Source of the DNA: Microbaculum marinisediminis
GTDB taxonomy: Bacteria; Pseudomonadota; Alphaproteobacteria; Rhizobiales; Tepidamorphaceae
Direction: 5' to 3'
DNA: 64,000 nt
Assembly: GCF_025397915.1 (NCBI RefSeq)
Contig: NZ_JALIDZ010000007.1
Location: 186,001-250,000 of the forward strand
Shown: positions 7,529-17,815 of the stretch, one piece after another
Position numbering within the stretch: position 1 is the first letter of the stretch
How the letters are laid out: each line of letters starts with the position of its first letter
Position numbers and translations under genes: made by a program
The notes under the pieces: model-generated
What the model saw: only the letters and a program-made list of their open reading frames with translations
Told to the model about the DNA's origin: nothing
The model's database searches: none

Positions 7529-10500
7529 ATGCTCAGCGCCTTCTTCATCGACCGGCCGAAGTTCGCCTTCGTCATCGCCATCGTTATCGTGCTGGCCGGC
7601 CTTCTGTCGATGGCCGTGCTGCCCGTCGCCGAGTATCCGGAACTGACCCCGCCGCAGGTGCAGGTGACCGCCACCTATCCTGGCGCCACCGCCCAGGTGG
7701 TGGAGGAGACGGTGGCCGCGGTCATCGAGGCCGAGGTCAACGGCGTCGAGGGCATGATCTACATGTCGTCGAAGAGCGCCAACGACGGGTCCTATTCGCT
7801 GGCCGTGACCTTCGAGGTCGGCACCGACGGCGATCTCGCCCAGATCAACGTGCAGAACCGGGTGTCGCTGGCGACCCCGAAACTGCCCGAGGAGGTGAAC
7901 CGGCAGGGCGTCTCGGTGAAGAAGCAGTCGACCAACATGCTGATGGTCGTTTCCGTCACCTCGCCGAACGACACCTATGACGACCTGTTCCTGTCGAACT
8001 ACACCTCCATCAACATCCGCGACCGGCTCGCTCGCGTGCCCGGCGTCGCCAAGGTCGACATCCTCGGTGCGCGCGACTACGGCATGCGCATCTGGCTCAA
8101 TCCGGACCGGCTGACCAGCCTGCAGCTCACGCCCTCCGACGTGATCGCGGCGATCCGAGACCAGAACGTCCAGGTTTCCGCAGGCGCCATCGGCCAGGAG
8201 CCGGTGCCGGCCGGCCAGCAGTTCCAATATCCGCTACAGGCCAAGGGCCGCCTCACCGACGTATCCGAGTTTTCCAACTTGATCATCCGCGCCCGGCCCG
8301 ACGGCTCGACGATCAAGCTCGCCGACGTCGCCCGCGTCGAGCTCGGCTCCGCGTCCTACGGCTGGTTCGGCCGCCTCGATGCCAAGCCCGCCGCGCTGCT
8401 CGCCGTCTATCAGCTTCCCGACGCCAACGCCCTCGACGTCGCCGACGGCATCCGCGCGGCGATGGACACGCTGTCGCAGAGGTTCCCCGAGGATCTCGCC
8501 TACGACGTGACCTACGACACCACGCTCTACGTCAAGACGTCGATGCGCGAGGTCGTCATCACGCTGTTCCAGGCGCTGGTACTGGTGATTCTCGTCGTCT
8601 TCCTGTTCCTGCAGGACTGGCGCTCGACATTGGTGCCGGCGATCGCCATCCCGGTCTCGCTGATCGGCACCTTCGCCGTGCTTCTGGCGCTCGGCTTCAC
8701 CATCAACACGATCAGCCTGTTCGGCCTGATCCTGGCGATCGGCGTCGTGGTGGACGATGCCATCGTCGTGGTCGAGAACGTCCAGCGCCACATGGCCGAC
8801 GGGCTCGATTCCCGTTCGGCCACGCGTGTGGCCATGCAGGAAGTGACCGCGCCGGTCATCGCCACCACGCTGGTGCTGCTTGCCGTCTTCGTGCCGACCG
8901 CCTTCGCGCCGGGCCTGACGGGCCGCATGTTCGAGCAGTTCGCCGTCACCATCGCCGTCTCGGTGGCTATTTCCTCGGTCAACGCGCTCACCTTGTCGCC
9001 GGCGCTGTGCGCGCTGCTCTTGCGGCCGCCGCCGAAGACCCGGCGCGGCCCGCTCGGCTGGTTCGAGGCCGGTCTCGACAAGACCCGCGCGGGCTACATG
9101 GCGATCGTCCGGCGGCTGTTGCGGCTGATGGCGGTATCGCTCGTCGCCTTCCTCGCGGTGCTGGCCGCCGCCGGTTTTCTGCTCGACCGCCTGCCGACCG
9201 GCTTCCTGCCGGCGGAGGATCGCGGCGCCTTCTTCGTCGACGTGCGCCTGCCCGACGGTGCCGCCCTGCCGCGCACCGAAACCGTGCTGCGCGAGATCGA
9301 GTCGATGATCATGGAGACGCCGGGCGTCCAGAGCGTCATTTCGGTCGGCGGCTATTCCGTGCTGTCGGGCGCGGTGGTGCCCAATGGCGGCCTGGTGATC
9401 GCGGTGCTGGAGCCGTGGAACGACCGCACCGAGCCCGAGCTTGGCCTGGGGCACATCATGGCATCGCTGGGGCCGAAGCTGCTCGCCATTCCCGGGGCGA
9501 CGGCTATCCCCTTCAATCCGCCGCCGATCCCGGGTCTCGGTGCCACCGGCGGCTTCGAGTTCGTGCTGCAGGATACCGAGGGCCGGTCGCCGGCCGAGCT
9601 GTCGACCGCGCTCGGCGGCATGATCGTCGCCGCCAATTCCGACCCGGTGCTGACCGGGGTGTTCACGTCCTATCGCGCCAACGTGCCGCAGCTCTACATC
9701 GATATCGACCGGCAGCAGGCGAAGTCGAAGGGTGTCGACGTCTCGACCATCTTCCAGGTGCTGGGCGCCACCTTCGGGTCCTACTACGTCAACGACTTCA
9801 ACAAGTTCGGCCGCGTTTACCGGGTCTTCGTGCAGGCGGAAGGTCAGTTCCGCACGACACCCGAAGACGTTGGCAAGATCTATGTGCGCGCCAACGACGG
9901 CACGATGATCCCGCTTCGCGCGCTCGCCCGGGTCGAGCCGATCCTCGGGCCGGAGAACATCCAGCGCTACAACCTTTACCGCTCGGCGGTCATCAACGGC
10001 GACGCCGCGCCGGGCTATGCCTCGGGCGATGCCATCGCGGCGATGGAGCGGCTGGCGGCGACCGGCCTGCCGCCCGGCTACACCTACGAGTGGACCGGCA
10101 TGGCGCTCGAGGAGATCAAGGCCGCCGCCGCCGGCTCCGTGGTCTTCGTGTTGTCGATTATCTTCGCCTATCTGTTCCTGGTCGCCCAGTACGAGAGCTG
10201 GACGATTCCCTTCCCCGTCATGCTGTCGGTCGGCTTCGCCCTGTTCGGCGCGGTCGGCCTGCTGCTGCTGACCGATATCCCGCTCAACATCTACGCGCAG
10301 GTCGGGCTTGTGCTGCTGATCGGGCTGGCGGCGAAGAACGCCATCCTGATCGTCGAGTTCGCCAAGCAGCGGCGCGAGGAGGGCCGGCCCATCGTCGAGG
10401 CGGCCGAGGAGGCGGCCTCTCTGCGCTTCCGCGCGGTGCTGATGACCGCGATCTCCTTCATTCTCGGCGTGGCGCCGTTGGTGCTGGCGAGCGGGGCCGG

Positions 10501-10663
10501 GGCGGCGGCGCGGGTATCGGTCGGCATGACCGTGTTCGGCGGCATGCTGATGGCCACCATCCTCGGCGTCGTCTTCATCCCCGTGCTCTACGTCGCCTTC
10601 CAGTCGGCGCGCGAGCGCATCAACCGCAAGTCCGCACCGCCGGCGCCCGAGGCGGCCGACTAG
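7529..10663 (+). CDS. RND multidrug efflux transporter, HAE-1 family
   Basis: A 1044-residue proton-driven pump with the AcrB architecture: one N-terminal helix, a large porter/docking loop, a membrane bundle, and the same arrangement repeated. The paired aspartates of the proton relay appear in helix 4 ([18 protein letters not shown]), and a lysine partner occurs in the second half ([15 protein letters not shown]). N-terminal [14 protein letters not shown] is the family opening. It is directly fused in operon to the adaptor gene. Its stop codon overlaps the stop of the convergent cytochrome gene in the shared tetramer CTAG (10660-10663). Confidence 0.93.
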   Translation: MLSAFFIDRPKFAFVIAIVIVLAGLLSMAVLPVAEYPELTPPQVQVTATYPGATAQVVEETVAAVIEAEVNGVEGMIYMSSKSANDGSYSLAVTFEVGTDGDLAQINVQNRVSLATPKLPEEVNRQGVSVKKQSTNMLMVVSVTSPNDTYDDLFLSNYTSINIRDRLARVPGVAKVDILGARDYGMRIWLNPDRLTSLQLTPSDVIAAIRDQNVQVSAGAIGQEPVPAGQQFQYPLQAKGRLTDVSEFSNLIIRARPDGSTIKLADVARVELGSASYGWFGRLDAKPAALLAVYQLPDANALDVADGIRAAMDTLSQRFPEDLAYDVTYDTTLYVKTSMREVVITLFQALVLVILVVFLFLQDWRSTLVPAIAIPVSLIGTFAVLLALGFTINTISLFGLILAIGVVVDDAIVVVENVQRHMADGLDSRSATRVAMQEVTAPVIATTLVLLAVFVPTAFAPGLTGRMFEQFAVTIAVSVAISSVNALTLSPALCALLLRPPPKTRRGPLGWFEAGLDKTRAGYMAIVRRLLRLMAVSLVAFLAVLAAAGFLLDRLPTGFLPAEDRGAFFVDVRLPDGAALPRTETVLREIESMIMETPGVQSVISVGGYSVLSGAVVPNGGLVIAVLEPWNDRTEPELGLGHIMASLGPKLLAIPGATAIPFNPPPIPGLGATGGFEFVLQDTEGRSPAELSTALGGMIVAANSDPVLTGVFTSYRANVPQLYIDIDRQQAKSKGVDVSTIFQVLGATFGSYYVNDFNKFGRVYRVFVQAEGQFRTTPEDVGKIYVRANDGTMIPLRALARVEPILGPENIQRYNLYRSAVINGDAAPGYASGDAIAAMERLAATGLPPGYTYEWTGMALEEIKAAAAGSVVFVLSIIFAYLFLVAQYESWTIPFPVMLSVGFALFGAVGLLLLTDIPLNIYAQVGLVLLIGLAAKNAILIVEFAKQRREEGRPIVEAAEEAASLRFRAVLMTAISFILGVAPLVLASGAGAAARVSVGMTVFGGMLMATILGVVFIPVLYVAFQSARERINRKSAPPAPEAAD

Positions 10664-11148
10664 TTCGCGGACAGGGGGGCCTGATCGGCATAGATCGCGT
10701 TGATAGCGCGGTTCTGCGCGCGGATGTGGTCGGGCCACAGTGTCTTGATGTAGGAGAGCACCGCGATGATCTGCGCGTCGCTCAGGGTCTCCCCGAACTG
10801 CGGCATCGCCTCGCTGTCGAGTGTGCGGCAGGCGACCGTCGACAGCCCCGTCTTGGTCAGGTCGAACAGCGCCCCGTCGGGATGCTCCCAGGTATGGCCG
10901 GTACCGTTGTGCGGCGGGGCGAGCGGGTTTTCCTGGGTGGCGCGTTCCCAGCCGGGCTGGCCTTCGCCGCCGGCGCCATGGCAGCCGGCGCAGTCCCTGG
11001 CGTAGAGCATCCGCCCCGTCGCGACCAGTTGCGGATCGTCGGGACGCACCGGTGAGGTCGATCCGTTATCGCGGTTCGCCAGGAACAGGAAGTAGGCGCC
11101 GCCGCCGAGGAGGAGGACCGCCAAAGCCGCTATCAGTCGCACGCCCAT
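10660..11148 (-). CDS. Membrane-anchored monohaem c-type cytochrome
   Basis: A 162-residue protein with an uncleaved or lipoprotein-like N-terminal helix (residues 3-24) and a cytochrome c domain. Haem attachment is at CAGCH (about residues 53-57) and the likely methionine ligand lies in SEAMPQFGE before the C-terminal helix [15 protein letters not shown]. The extra Cys in STVACRTLD is not usual for the fold. It should act in electron transfer in the periplasm, but no redox partner gene adjoins it. Confidence 0.85.
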   Translation of the reverse strand: MGVRLIAALAVLLLGGGAYFLFLANRDNGSTSPVRPDDPQLVATGRMLYARDCAGCHGAGGEGQPGWERATQENPLAPPHNGTGHTWEHPDGALFDLTKTGLSTVACRTLDSEAMPQFGETLSDAQIIAVLSYIKTLWPDHIRAQNRAINAIYADQAPLSAN

Positions 11149-11229
11149 TCTCGCCTGGAGCCCGATTAGTCTCGTTGGACCGGCGGGAAGTATAGCGCAG
11201 CGACAGGCCGCCAGAAACGCGGAGCGAAG

Positions 11230-11661
11230 TCAGCCGGTCTCGGCCGTCAGTCCCGCCGCCTCGATGCCGGCGACCGCGCAGGCCTCGTCGTTGTCGGAGG
11301 TGTCGCCGGTGATCCCGACCGCACCCATCAGCGCGCCGCCCGAATCCCGGATCAGCACGCCGCCGGGCACCGGCACGAGCGATCCCTTGGCCAGCGCGTT
11401 CATGGCCTGGATGAAATAGGGCTGCTCCTGTGCACGCTGGAAGATCGCCCGGCTGCCCATCCCGAGCGCGATCGCGCCGTGCGCCTTGCCGATGGCGATC
11501 TCCGGACGCATCAGACTGGCGCCGTCCGTCCGCTCCAGCACCTTCAGCGCGCCGGCGGAATCGAGCACCGCGACGGTCAGGGGCTTGAGCCCGAGTTCGC
11601 GGCTCTTGTCGAAGGCCGCCGCGACAATCGTGCGGGCAGCCTCAAGCGTTACGTTCGGCAT
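11230..11661 (-). CDS. GlcG/HbpS-family haem- or cofactor-binding protein
   Basis: A 143-residue protein of the GlcG (DUF336) family. The family features are a helical N-terminus (LEAARTIVAAAFDKSRELG), VAVLDSAGALKVLERTDGA, and the Gly-rich GSLVPVPGGVLIRD followed by GAVGITGDTSDNDEACAVAGI. Members include extracellular haem binders and uncharacterised proteins found beside catabolic genes. There is no leader here, so a cytoplasmic role is likely. It lies 15 bases downstream of the CoA-transferase gene and is probably the last gene of that operon. Confidence 0.85.
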   Translation of the reverse strand: MPNVTLEAARTIVAAAFDKSRELGLKPLTVAVLDSAGALKVLERTDGASLMRPEIAIGKAHGAIALGMGSRAIFQRAQEQPYFIQAMNALAKGSLVPVPGGVLIRDSGGALMGAVGITGDTSDNDEACAVAGIEAAGLTAETG

Positions 11662-11676
11662 GGTGTCTCCCCCTGT

Positions 11677-12945
11677 CTACTCGGTATCCGCGGCGATCGC
11701 CGCGCCGTCGGCGACGAGCCGTTCAATTTCATCGTCGTTCAGGCCCGCCTCGGCGAGCACCTCGCGCGTGTGCTGGCCGAACAGCGGCGCCGGCCGGCGG
11801 ATGCCGCCGGGTGTGTCGGAGAATTTCACCGGAAGGCCGATCGCCTTGGTCTTGCCGGCCTTCGGGTGGTCCAGTTCGACGATCATGTCGCGGGCGTTGA
11901 CGTGCGGATCGGCCTGCATCTCGAGAATGTCCAACACAGGGCCGCCCGGCAGCCCGACCTCCTCGAAGCGGGCGAGCCAGTCCGCGCTGGTGCGGGTCTT
12001 GAAATGCGGCGTCAGCACGTCCACCAGCGCCGGCAGGTTCATCATGCGGTCGCCGTTGGTGGCGAAGCGCGGGTCCTCGCCGAGTTCATCGGCGTCGAGA
12101 ACCTTGAGCAGCCGCTGCCAGTTCGCCTGGTTGGCCGCGCCGATATTGATCCAGCCGTCCGCGGTCTCGAAGGCCTGATAGGGCGCGCTCAACGGGTGCG
12201 CCGATCCGATTGGCATCGGGCTCACGCCGGTCGCAAGCGCAATCGCCGACTGCCAGTAGGTCTGGGTGATACCCGCCTCCAGCAGCGAGGAATCGACCAC
12301 CTGGCCCTCGCCGGTCTTGAGCCGGCGGACATAGGCCGCCAGGCAGCCCATCGCCCCGATGATGCCGGCGGTGATGTCGGTGATCGGGGCCGCGACCTTG
12401 ACCGGCGGCCGGCCCGGTCCTTCGCCTGTGATCGACATCAGCCCCGACATGCCTTGCGCGATCAGGTCGAAGCCGCCCCGTGTCGCGTATGGGCCGGTGC
12501 GACCGAACCCCGACAGCGAGCAGTACACGAGGCCCGGATTGTCCTTGCGCAGGGTTTCGTATCCCAGGCCCAGCTTCTCCATCGTGCCGAGCCGGTAGTT
12601 CTCGATCAGGATGTCGGCGTCCTTGATGAGGCGGCGCAGCGCGTCGGCCGCGCCGGGATGCTTGAGGTCGAGCGCGATGCCCCGCTTGTTGCGGTTCATC
12701 ATCATGAAGGCGGCGCTCTCGCCGTTGACATCGGGCGGGATGAAGCGGCGGGTGTCGTCGCCGGCGGGCCGCTCGACCTTGATGACGTCGGCGCCCATGT
12801 CGGCGAGCATCAGGCCGCAGGTCGGCCCCGCCATGATGTGGCTGAGTTCGACGACGCGCACGCCCTCGAGCGGTCCCCTCGATCCATCCCCATCAGCGGT
12901 CGCGCCCCCTGCAGTAGCGGCGCCACCTGCAGTATCGGCGCCCAT
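11677..12945 (-). CDS. Class III (CaiB/BaiF) CoA-transferase
   Basis: A 422-residue protein of the family that moves CoA between acyl groups through an enzyme-bound aspartyl thioester. Typical elements are GPLEGVRVVELSHIMAGPTC, ADMGADVIKVERP, the NRNKRGIALDLK segment and the catalytic-region GFDLIAQGMSGLMS. The first 25 residues are an odd Ala/Gly/Asp low-complexity tail built from imperfect repeats before the family core begins at about residue 26. It is one base apart from the enoyl-CoA hydratase upstream, so the two probably work in one acyl-CoA pathway whose substrate is not evident. Confidence 0.9.
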   Translation of the reverse strand: MGADTAGGAATAGGATADGDGSRGPLEGVRVVELSHIMAGPTCGLMLADMGADVIKVERPAGDDTRRFIPPDVNGESAAFMMMNRNKRGIALDLKHPGAADALRRLIKDADILIENYRLGTMEKLGLGYETLRKDNPGLVYCSLSGFGRTGPYATRGGFDLIAQGMSGLMSITGEGPGRPPVKVAAPITDITAGIIGAMGCLAAYVRRLKTGEGQVVDSSLLEAGITQTYWQSAIALATGVSPMPIGSAHPLSAPYQAFETADGWINIGAANQANWQRLLKVLDADELGEDPRFATNGDRMMNLPALVDVLTPHFKTRTSADWLARFEEVGLPGGPVLDILEMQADPHVNARDMIVELDHPKAGKTKAIGLPVKFSDTPGGIRRPAPLFGQHTREVLAEAGLNDDEIERLVADGAAIAADTE

Positions 12946-12946
12946 G

Positions 12947-13738
12947 TCAGCGGCCCTTCCAGTCCGGCTTGCGCTTGGCCAGGAACGCCTCCATGCCTTC
13001 GCGGAAGTCCTCGCTCATATAGGCCTCGACGATCAGGTCCTTGTCTTCCGCCTCGGCGCCGAGGACGCGCAGGCGCCGCAGCCCCTCCTTGATCGTACGC
13101 ATCGTAAGCGGCGCGTGGCCGGCAAGTTGCGCGGTCAGTTCGTCGACGCGCGCGAGCAGGGCGGAGTAGTCCGACACCACCTCTGTGACGAGGCCGATCG
13201 CTAGCGCGTCCTCGGCGCCGATCAGCTTGGCGGTGAAGATCGCCTCCTTGACCCGGCCGATGCCGATCAGCGCGGCCATGCGCGACAGGTTGTCGATAGA
13301 CAGCGTGTTGCCGAGCGTGCGGGCGATCGGAAAGCCGAACTTCATGTCGGCGGTGGCGATCCGCAGGTCGCAGGCCGCCGCGATGCCGGCGCCGCCGCCG
13401 GTGCACGCGCCCGAGATCGCCGCGACGGTCGGGACCGGGCAGGTCTCTATCTGGTGGAAGACCCGGCTCATGCGGTGCTCGTAGTCGAGGGCGTCCTGCT
13501 CGCTGGAGAAATCGCGGAACTGGCGCATGTCGGTGCCCGCCGCAAACGCCTTCTCGCCGGCGCCGATTACGACGATCGACTTGACCGAGCCGTCGTCGGG
13601 AATCGACGAGCAGATCTCCGCCAGCCCCTCGTACATGGCGAAGGTCAGGGCGTTGCGCGCCTGAGGCCTATTCAGCGTGACCCAGCCCGTGGTGCCGCGG
13701 ACCTCGTAGAGAAGCTCGTCTGTTGCCATTGTACTCAT
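12947..13738 (-). CDS. Enoyl-CoA hydratase/isomerase (crotonase) family
   Basis: A 263-residue crotonase-fold protein. The oxyanion-hole segments are VIGAGEKAFAAGTDMRQF (about residues 55-72) and AISGACTGGGAGIAAACDLRIA (about 104-125). The region that carries the second catalytic glutamate in true hydratases reads LSRMAALIGIGRVKEAI; the residues there are not the usual E-x-x-x-G-x-x-P, so activity on enoyl-CoA is uncertain. It heads the unit with the CoA-transferase and GlcG-like gene. Confidence 0.88.
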   Translation of the reverse strand: MSTMATDELLYEVRGTTGWVTLNRPQARNALTFAMYEGLAEICSSIPDDGSVKSIVVIGAGEKAFAAGTDMRQFRDFSSEQDALDYEHRMSRVFHQIETCPVPTVAAISGACTGGGAGIAAACDLRIATADMKFGFPIARTLGNTLSIDNLSRMAALIGIGRVKEAIFTAKLIGAEDALAIGLVTEVVSDYSALLARVDELTAQLAGHAPLTMRTIKEGLRRLRVLGAEAEDKDLIVEAYMSEDFREGMEAFLAKRKPDWKGR

Positions 13739-13867
13739 TCTTCGAAATTCACCCGCTGCGTGACCAGAACATGCCGACTATTGGTGCATATCAGAACCGT
13801 GCTGGAAAGCACCCTGGCAACGGGTAGATTCACCTTTGCCGTGGGTTTGACACCGAAAGGCGTCCGC

Positions 13868-16654
13868 TCAGCATGCGCCGGAGGAAGAATGCGATTTCGG
13901 GTCGGCCCTGTCGACGCCGAGCAGGGTGCCGAGCGTATTCAGCGGGAGGGCCAGCGTCTCGGCGATGGCCCGCCCCGCGACCCCGCCGCCCTCGATCACC
14001 ACTTTCGGTGCCGACAGCGGACCGCGGATCGCGAATGGCGAGACGATCGGGATCAGGTTGTCGACGCGGGCCCTGGGTTTCGCTTCAATGTCGATCGTGT
14101 CGTCCTTGAAGTCGATCGGGCCGGTCGCCGTGACGATGACGTCGTCGGTTTCGATGACTCCCGACTTCAGCGTCGCCAGGCCGGGATTGAAGTCGACCTT
14201 GGCCGAGAAGCAATCGATGCGTGACATGCCCGTCTTTGCCGAGGGCGCGAACAGCCAGGACGGCAGCACCAGCCCCGACAGGTCGATCAGCCGATTGGCG
14301 ATGGTCCCGTCGGCGAGCCGGATCGTGACGCCGCCCCTGGCCTCCCGGATTGCCGTTTGCACGGATGAGCCGGAAGACGACACGTCGAACGCCGCCTCCA
14401 GGAGGCCCTCGATCGGCAGGTCGATCTCGAGTTCCTGCAGGGCCTTGCCGACCGGCCACCCGTCTATCCGTCCGGTCGCGCTGAACGGCCGGCTGGGCTC
14501 GCGCACCTTCATATGGCCGTCGAAGCCGAAATGGCCGTCGTCGAAGCGAAGCGCGAACGACTTCGCCGTCACCAGACCCTCGTCATAGAGCAGCCGGCCC
14601 GACACACTGCTGACCGCGTCGCCGCTGGCACCCTGGATCTTGCCCGCGTTGACGGCGACGTCGAAGCGCGGTCGGGCGCCGGTGGCGCCAGTCGCCGGGG
14701 TATTCCCCGGAGTATTCGCGGGTGTATTGTCCGGGCCGCCCGCCGGCTCCGTGTGCGCCTTATTGTCCTTGCGCAGCTGCTGGAACGCCGTCCCGATCCC
14801 CACCAGCCGCCAGACATCGGCGACATGCAGGGTCGGTGTCGAGATGTCGCCGCCGATGAGCGGGCGCCCGTCTTCCGGTTTGACGGAAAGGTCGCCGGTC
14901 AGCGCGGTCTTGCCGAAGTGCAGGTTGCCGTCGATGTCGCCGCTGTCATCGCTCAGGGCGATCTGGCCCTTGAAGGCGATCGCGCCGACGGCCTCCGGCG
15001 ACAGGCCGATCGCCTTGGCAAGCGGCACGTAATCCGGCACGTCGAGCGTCAGCGCGAACCGTCCCGTCTGTGTCGGCCGGCTCTGGTCGGCGCTGAGCTC
15101 GAGGCTGGCGGTGGCGAGGCTGGAGCCGGCGAGGCTCGCGGTCAGCCGGTCGACGCCGGCCGCCCCGCTCGCGTCGGATACCGCGAAGGCGCCGGTCAGC
15201 TTGCCGAGCGCCGCCGGGTCGGCCGCCGCGATGCCGAGCAACTCGGCGGTCGGAATGGCGATGTCGCCGGACAGGTTGAAATCGGCGAGCTGCAGCAGGT
15301 CGCCGATCCGGCCGGACAGGTCGAATGTCGGTGCGTCGGCGGGGCCGGCAAGCACATGCAGGCCCTCGACCGAAAGCCGGCCCGCCTTGTCGCGGCGGAT
15401 GGCGCCTGCGCTGATCGGACCGAGGCGTGGAATCGCGTCGGCGAAGAGGTTGGTGGTGATCCACCCGTCCTGCATTGCCAGCGCCGAGAGATCGCCCGTC
15501 AACCGCCCCGTGATGGCGTGGACTTCGAAGCTGAGCAGGCCGGCCTCATCGACGCCGCCGGTGGCGTCTTGCGGCCATTCGGCTTCGACGATCACGTCGA
15601 AGCCCTTTCGCTCCTCGAGGTTGTCGATCGTGCCGCGTGCTTCGAAGGTCGGTCCGTCGGCAAGTGCCAGCGTCGCTTTCAGGTCACGCAGGGCCGACAC
15701 GCCGGCGCTGGTGTCGATACTGCCGGCAAGCGTGGCGGTTCCTTCCACGGTCCGGGCGATCTTCAACGTATCGAGCAGGTCGCCTATCGAGGTGACGTCG
15801 GCGCTGACGGCGGTCTTGCGCAGCGATGCGGTGACGTTGCCTGGAACGATGCTGCGGATCGAGATGCTGCCGCCCGGCCCCGTCACGGTAAGGGTGAACC
15901 CATCGCCCAGCGACCGGTTCCCGGCAACGAGCGGCCGGACTTCGACATCGGCCTTGACGGGCGCGCCGTTGACCGTGCCCGAAGCCGTGATGGTGGACGG
16001 CGTCCCCGGTTCGCCCCTGGCGGTCGCGAAGGTCGCAAGGGCGATGTCGAAGTCCCAGCCCGACACGGGGTTTAGGTAGTGGTAGCTGACATCCGAGACG
16101 GCGATGTCGGCCGTCTTGGCGAGCCGCACCGCACCGGGCACCAGGCCGAACCAGCGATCGGAGATGCTGACGTCCGATGGAGCGTCCGGATCGAAACCGA
16201 CCAGGGTGCTGTTGCGAGCGAGCGAAACGCCGTGCAGCCGCAGCGCCCTGAGGTTGAGCGTGCCGCCCAGCAGCGCATCGAGGCCGAGCCCGATCGCGCC
16301 TTTCGCGATCGTGTCGACTTCGCCGGCAGGGGCCCCCTCCGGCCGTTCGACGCGGATCTTCGAACCGGAGACGACGAGGGTCGAACCCCAGTCGAAGGTC
16401 ACGGGGCCCTCGATCGTGACAGGCGCGCCGAGGCTTGCCGACAGCAGCTTTTCGATCGCAGCCGCGCGCAGCGGCGCGAAGAGCCCGACCGTGCCGAAGA
16501 GAAACGCGACAATGGCCAGCAGCAGGACGAGGCCGATCACCCCGGAGACGATCCGTGCGAACGTGCGCGCTCCCGACCGGCGATCGGATCTATGTCTTTG
16601 CGAAGCCTGCATCAGTACTTTGCCGTTTCGAATCGAGGATGCCCATTGGACCAC
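13868..16654 (-). CDS. AsmA-family envelope protein
   Basis: A large protein of about 928 residues with one N-terminal membrane helix (VIGLVLLLAIVAFLFGTVGLF) and a long periplasmic beta-rich body. The N-terminal ASLGAPVTIEGPVTFDWGSTL and the C-terminal AsmA_2-like part (GGVTIRLADGTIANRLIDL, ATGPIDFKDDTIDIEAKPR, SPFAIRGPLSAPKV) are diagnostic. Such proteins bridge the envelope and are implicated in outer-membrane biogenesis and lipid transport. A Pro/Asn/Thr-rich insert (GGPDNTPANTPGNTPATGA) breaks the body at about residue 640. The start may be GTG 16654 or ATG 16612. Confidence 0.88.
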   Translation of the reverse strand: MVQWASSIRNGKVLMQASQRHRSDRRSGARTFARIVSGVIGLVLLLAIVAFLFGTVGLFAPLRAAAIEKLLSASLGAPVTIEGPVTFDWGSTLVVSGSKIRVERPEGAPAGEVDTIAKGAIGLGLDALLGGTLNLRALRLHGVSLARNSTLVGFDPDAPSDVSISDRWFGLVPGAVRLAKTADIAVSDVSYHYLNPVSGWDFDIALATFATARGEPGTPSTITASGTVNGAPVKADVEVRPLVAGNRSLGDGFTLTVTGPGGSISIRSIVPGNVTASLRKTAVSADVTSIGDLLDTLKIARTVEGTATLAGSIDTSAGVSALRDLKATLALADGPTFEARGTIDNLEERKGFDVIVEAEWPQDATGGVDEAGLLSFEVHAITGRLTGDLSALAMQDGWITTNLFADAIPRLGPISAGAIRRDKAGRLSVEGLHVLAGPADAPTFDLSGRIGDLLQLADFNLSGDIAIPTAELLGIAAADPAALGKLTGAFAVSDASGAAGVDRLTASLAGSSLATASLELSADQSRPTQTGRFALTLDVPDYVPLAKAIGLSPEAVGAIAFKGQIALSDDSGDIDGNLHFGKTALTGDLSVKPEDGRPLIGGDISTPTLHVADVWRLVGIGTAFQQLRKDNKAHTEPAGGPDNTPANTPGNTPATGATGARPRFDVAVNAGKIQGASGDAVSSVSGRLLYDEGLVTAKSFALRFDDGHFGFDGHMKVREPSRPFSATGRIDGWPVGKALQELEIDLPIEGLLEAAFDVSSSGSSVQTAIREARGGVTIRLADGTIANRLIDLSGLVLPSWLFAPSAKTGMSRIDCFSAKVDFNPGLATLKSGVIETDDVIVTATGPIDFKDDTIDIEAKPRARVDNLIPIVSPFAIRGPLSAPKVVIEGGGVAGRAIAETLALPLNTLGTLLGVDRADPKSHSSSGAC

Positions 16655-16729
16655 GTAATCGTGGCGCGCTCACGGCCTATCCGCGCGCCTTGCGAAAGGG
16701 CGGTTGCGGCGATCGGCATTGCTGGTTCG

Positions 16730-17662
16730 CTACTCGGTGGCTGGCCTCTCGAGTTGCGGCAGGAAGCCGGCGCCGGACCCGGCGAGGAAATCCCACAAGG
16801 CCTGAGCGGCGGGAGACAGCCGCTTCTCTGCCAGCCGGACGACATACCATTGCCGGATGATCGGCAGGCCCACCACGTCGAGGACCGCGAGCCTGCCATC
16901 GGCGACCTCGGTGGAGACGGTATGGGCGGAGATCAGCGCGATCCCGAGCCCGGCGATGACCGCCTGCTTGATGGTCTCGTTTGAGCCCATCTCTGCGCCC
17001 TTTCGCGGCGTGATGCCGGCGGTCTCCAGAAGCCGCTCCATCAGGAGCCGCGTTCCCGAACCGCTTTCGCGCACGAGGAAGGTCTCCGCGGCGAGCGCCG
17101 CCATGGCGATGGCGCGTCTGCCGGCGAGCGGATGATCGGGCGGGGCGATGATCACGTGCGGGTGTGGGCCGATGATCGTCTGCTCCACCTCGATATCGCG
17201 CGGTGGGCGCCCCATCACGGCGAAGTCGGCCTGCAGGTCGGCCATTGCCTCGATCGTCTCGCCGCGGTTCCCGACGATCAGCTGCATCTCGACGGTCGGA
17301 TGCTTTTTCAGGAACGCGGCCAGCGCCTGCGGCGCGAAATACTTCGCGGTGCTGACGACGCCGACCCGAACCGTGCCGCGCTCGATGCCGCGCATCGCGT
17401 CGAGCCGTTCGTCGCAATCGGCGATGGCAAGCTCGATCAGGGCGGCGGCATGCAGCAGTTCGCGGCCGGCGTCCGTCGGCCGGAAGCCGTCCGCCCCCCG
17501 TTCCAGCAGCGGCATTCCGGCCAGTTGCTCCAGCTGCTTCAGCTGAAGCGAAACGGCGGATGGTGTCAGGCCGAGTTCCTGCCCGGCAGCGGTGACGCTA
17601 CCCGTCCGTGCGGTTGCCTCGAAGCCGCGCAGTTGCCGGATGGTGACGTGATGCAGGCTCAT
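16730..17662 (-). CDS. cbbR: LysR-family regulator of the Calvin cycle operon, CbbR
   Basis: About 310 residues: an N-terminal winged helix-turn-helix (QLRGFEATARTGSVTAAGQELG, then LTPSAVSLQLKQLEQLAG) and a two-lobe effector domain (from about residue 90). The phrase STAKYFAPQALAAFLKKHP opening the effector domain is characteristic of CbbR. It is divergent from cbbF, as CbbR genes usually are, and should activate the cbb operon in response to metabolites such as RuBP, ATP or NADPH, depending on species. ATG 17662 is preferred; an in-frame TTG at 17677 would add five residues. Confidence 0.92.
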   Translation of the reverse strand: MSLHHVTIRQLRGFEATARTGSVTAAGQELGLTPSAVSLQLKQLEQLAGMPLLERGADGFRPTDAGRELLHAAALIELAIADCDERLDAMRGIERGTVRVGVVSTAKYFAPQALAAFLKKHPTVEMQLIVGNRGETIEAMADLQADFAVMGRPPRDIEVEQTIIGPHPHVIIAPPDHPLAGRRAIAMAALAAETFLVRESGSGTRLLMERLLETAGITPRKGAEMGSNETIKQAVIAGLGIALISAHTVSTEVADGRLAVLDVVGLPIIRQWYVVRLAEKRLSPAAQALWDFLAGSGAGFLPQLERPATE

Positions 17663-17663
17663 T

Positions 17664-17703
17664 TCAAATTTTCTCAATGAGATCCAAAGTTATTCGAAAT
17701 TTA
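17664..17703 (+). promoter_or_regulatory. AT-rich candidate CbbR operator region
   Basis: The space between cbbR and cbbF is strongly AT-rich over 17655-17725 in a GC-rich neighbourhood. Two matches to the TNA-N7/8-TNA pattern described for CbbR sites occur: TCA-N7-TCA at 17664-17676 and TTA-N8-TTA at 17690-17703. The near-palindrome TCTCAATGAGA lies between them at 17672-17682. Arrangement and position suit activation of cbbF and autorepression of cbbR. The assignment rests on pattern only. Confidence 0.4.
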
Positions 17704-17815
17704 CTTCATATTCAATATCTCTAATGTGTCCCCGGCGGCGAAGACCGCGCGGCCGAAAACCCCGAGGAACACCCGAGAAACGTCGGAAAACGGGGCAAGG
17801 CAGGGAGACACCGGG

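Noticed and set aside
8234-10738. Long minus-strand open frame opposite the RND pump
   Set aside because: Antisense shadow of the pump gene; composition (His, Arg, Gln, Asp rich) is typical of such shadows.
13799-13812. Small inverted repeat GTGCT-GGAA-AGCAC before the AsmA and hydratase genes' shared gap
   Set aside because: Five-base arms are too short to call a terminator or operator without more evidence.
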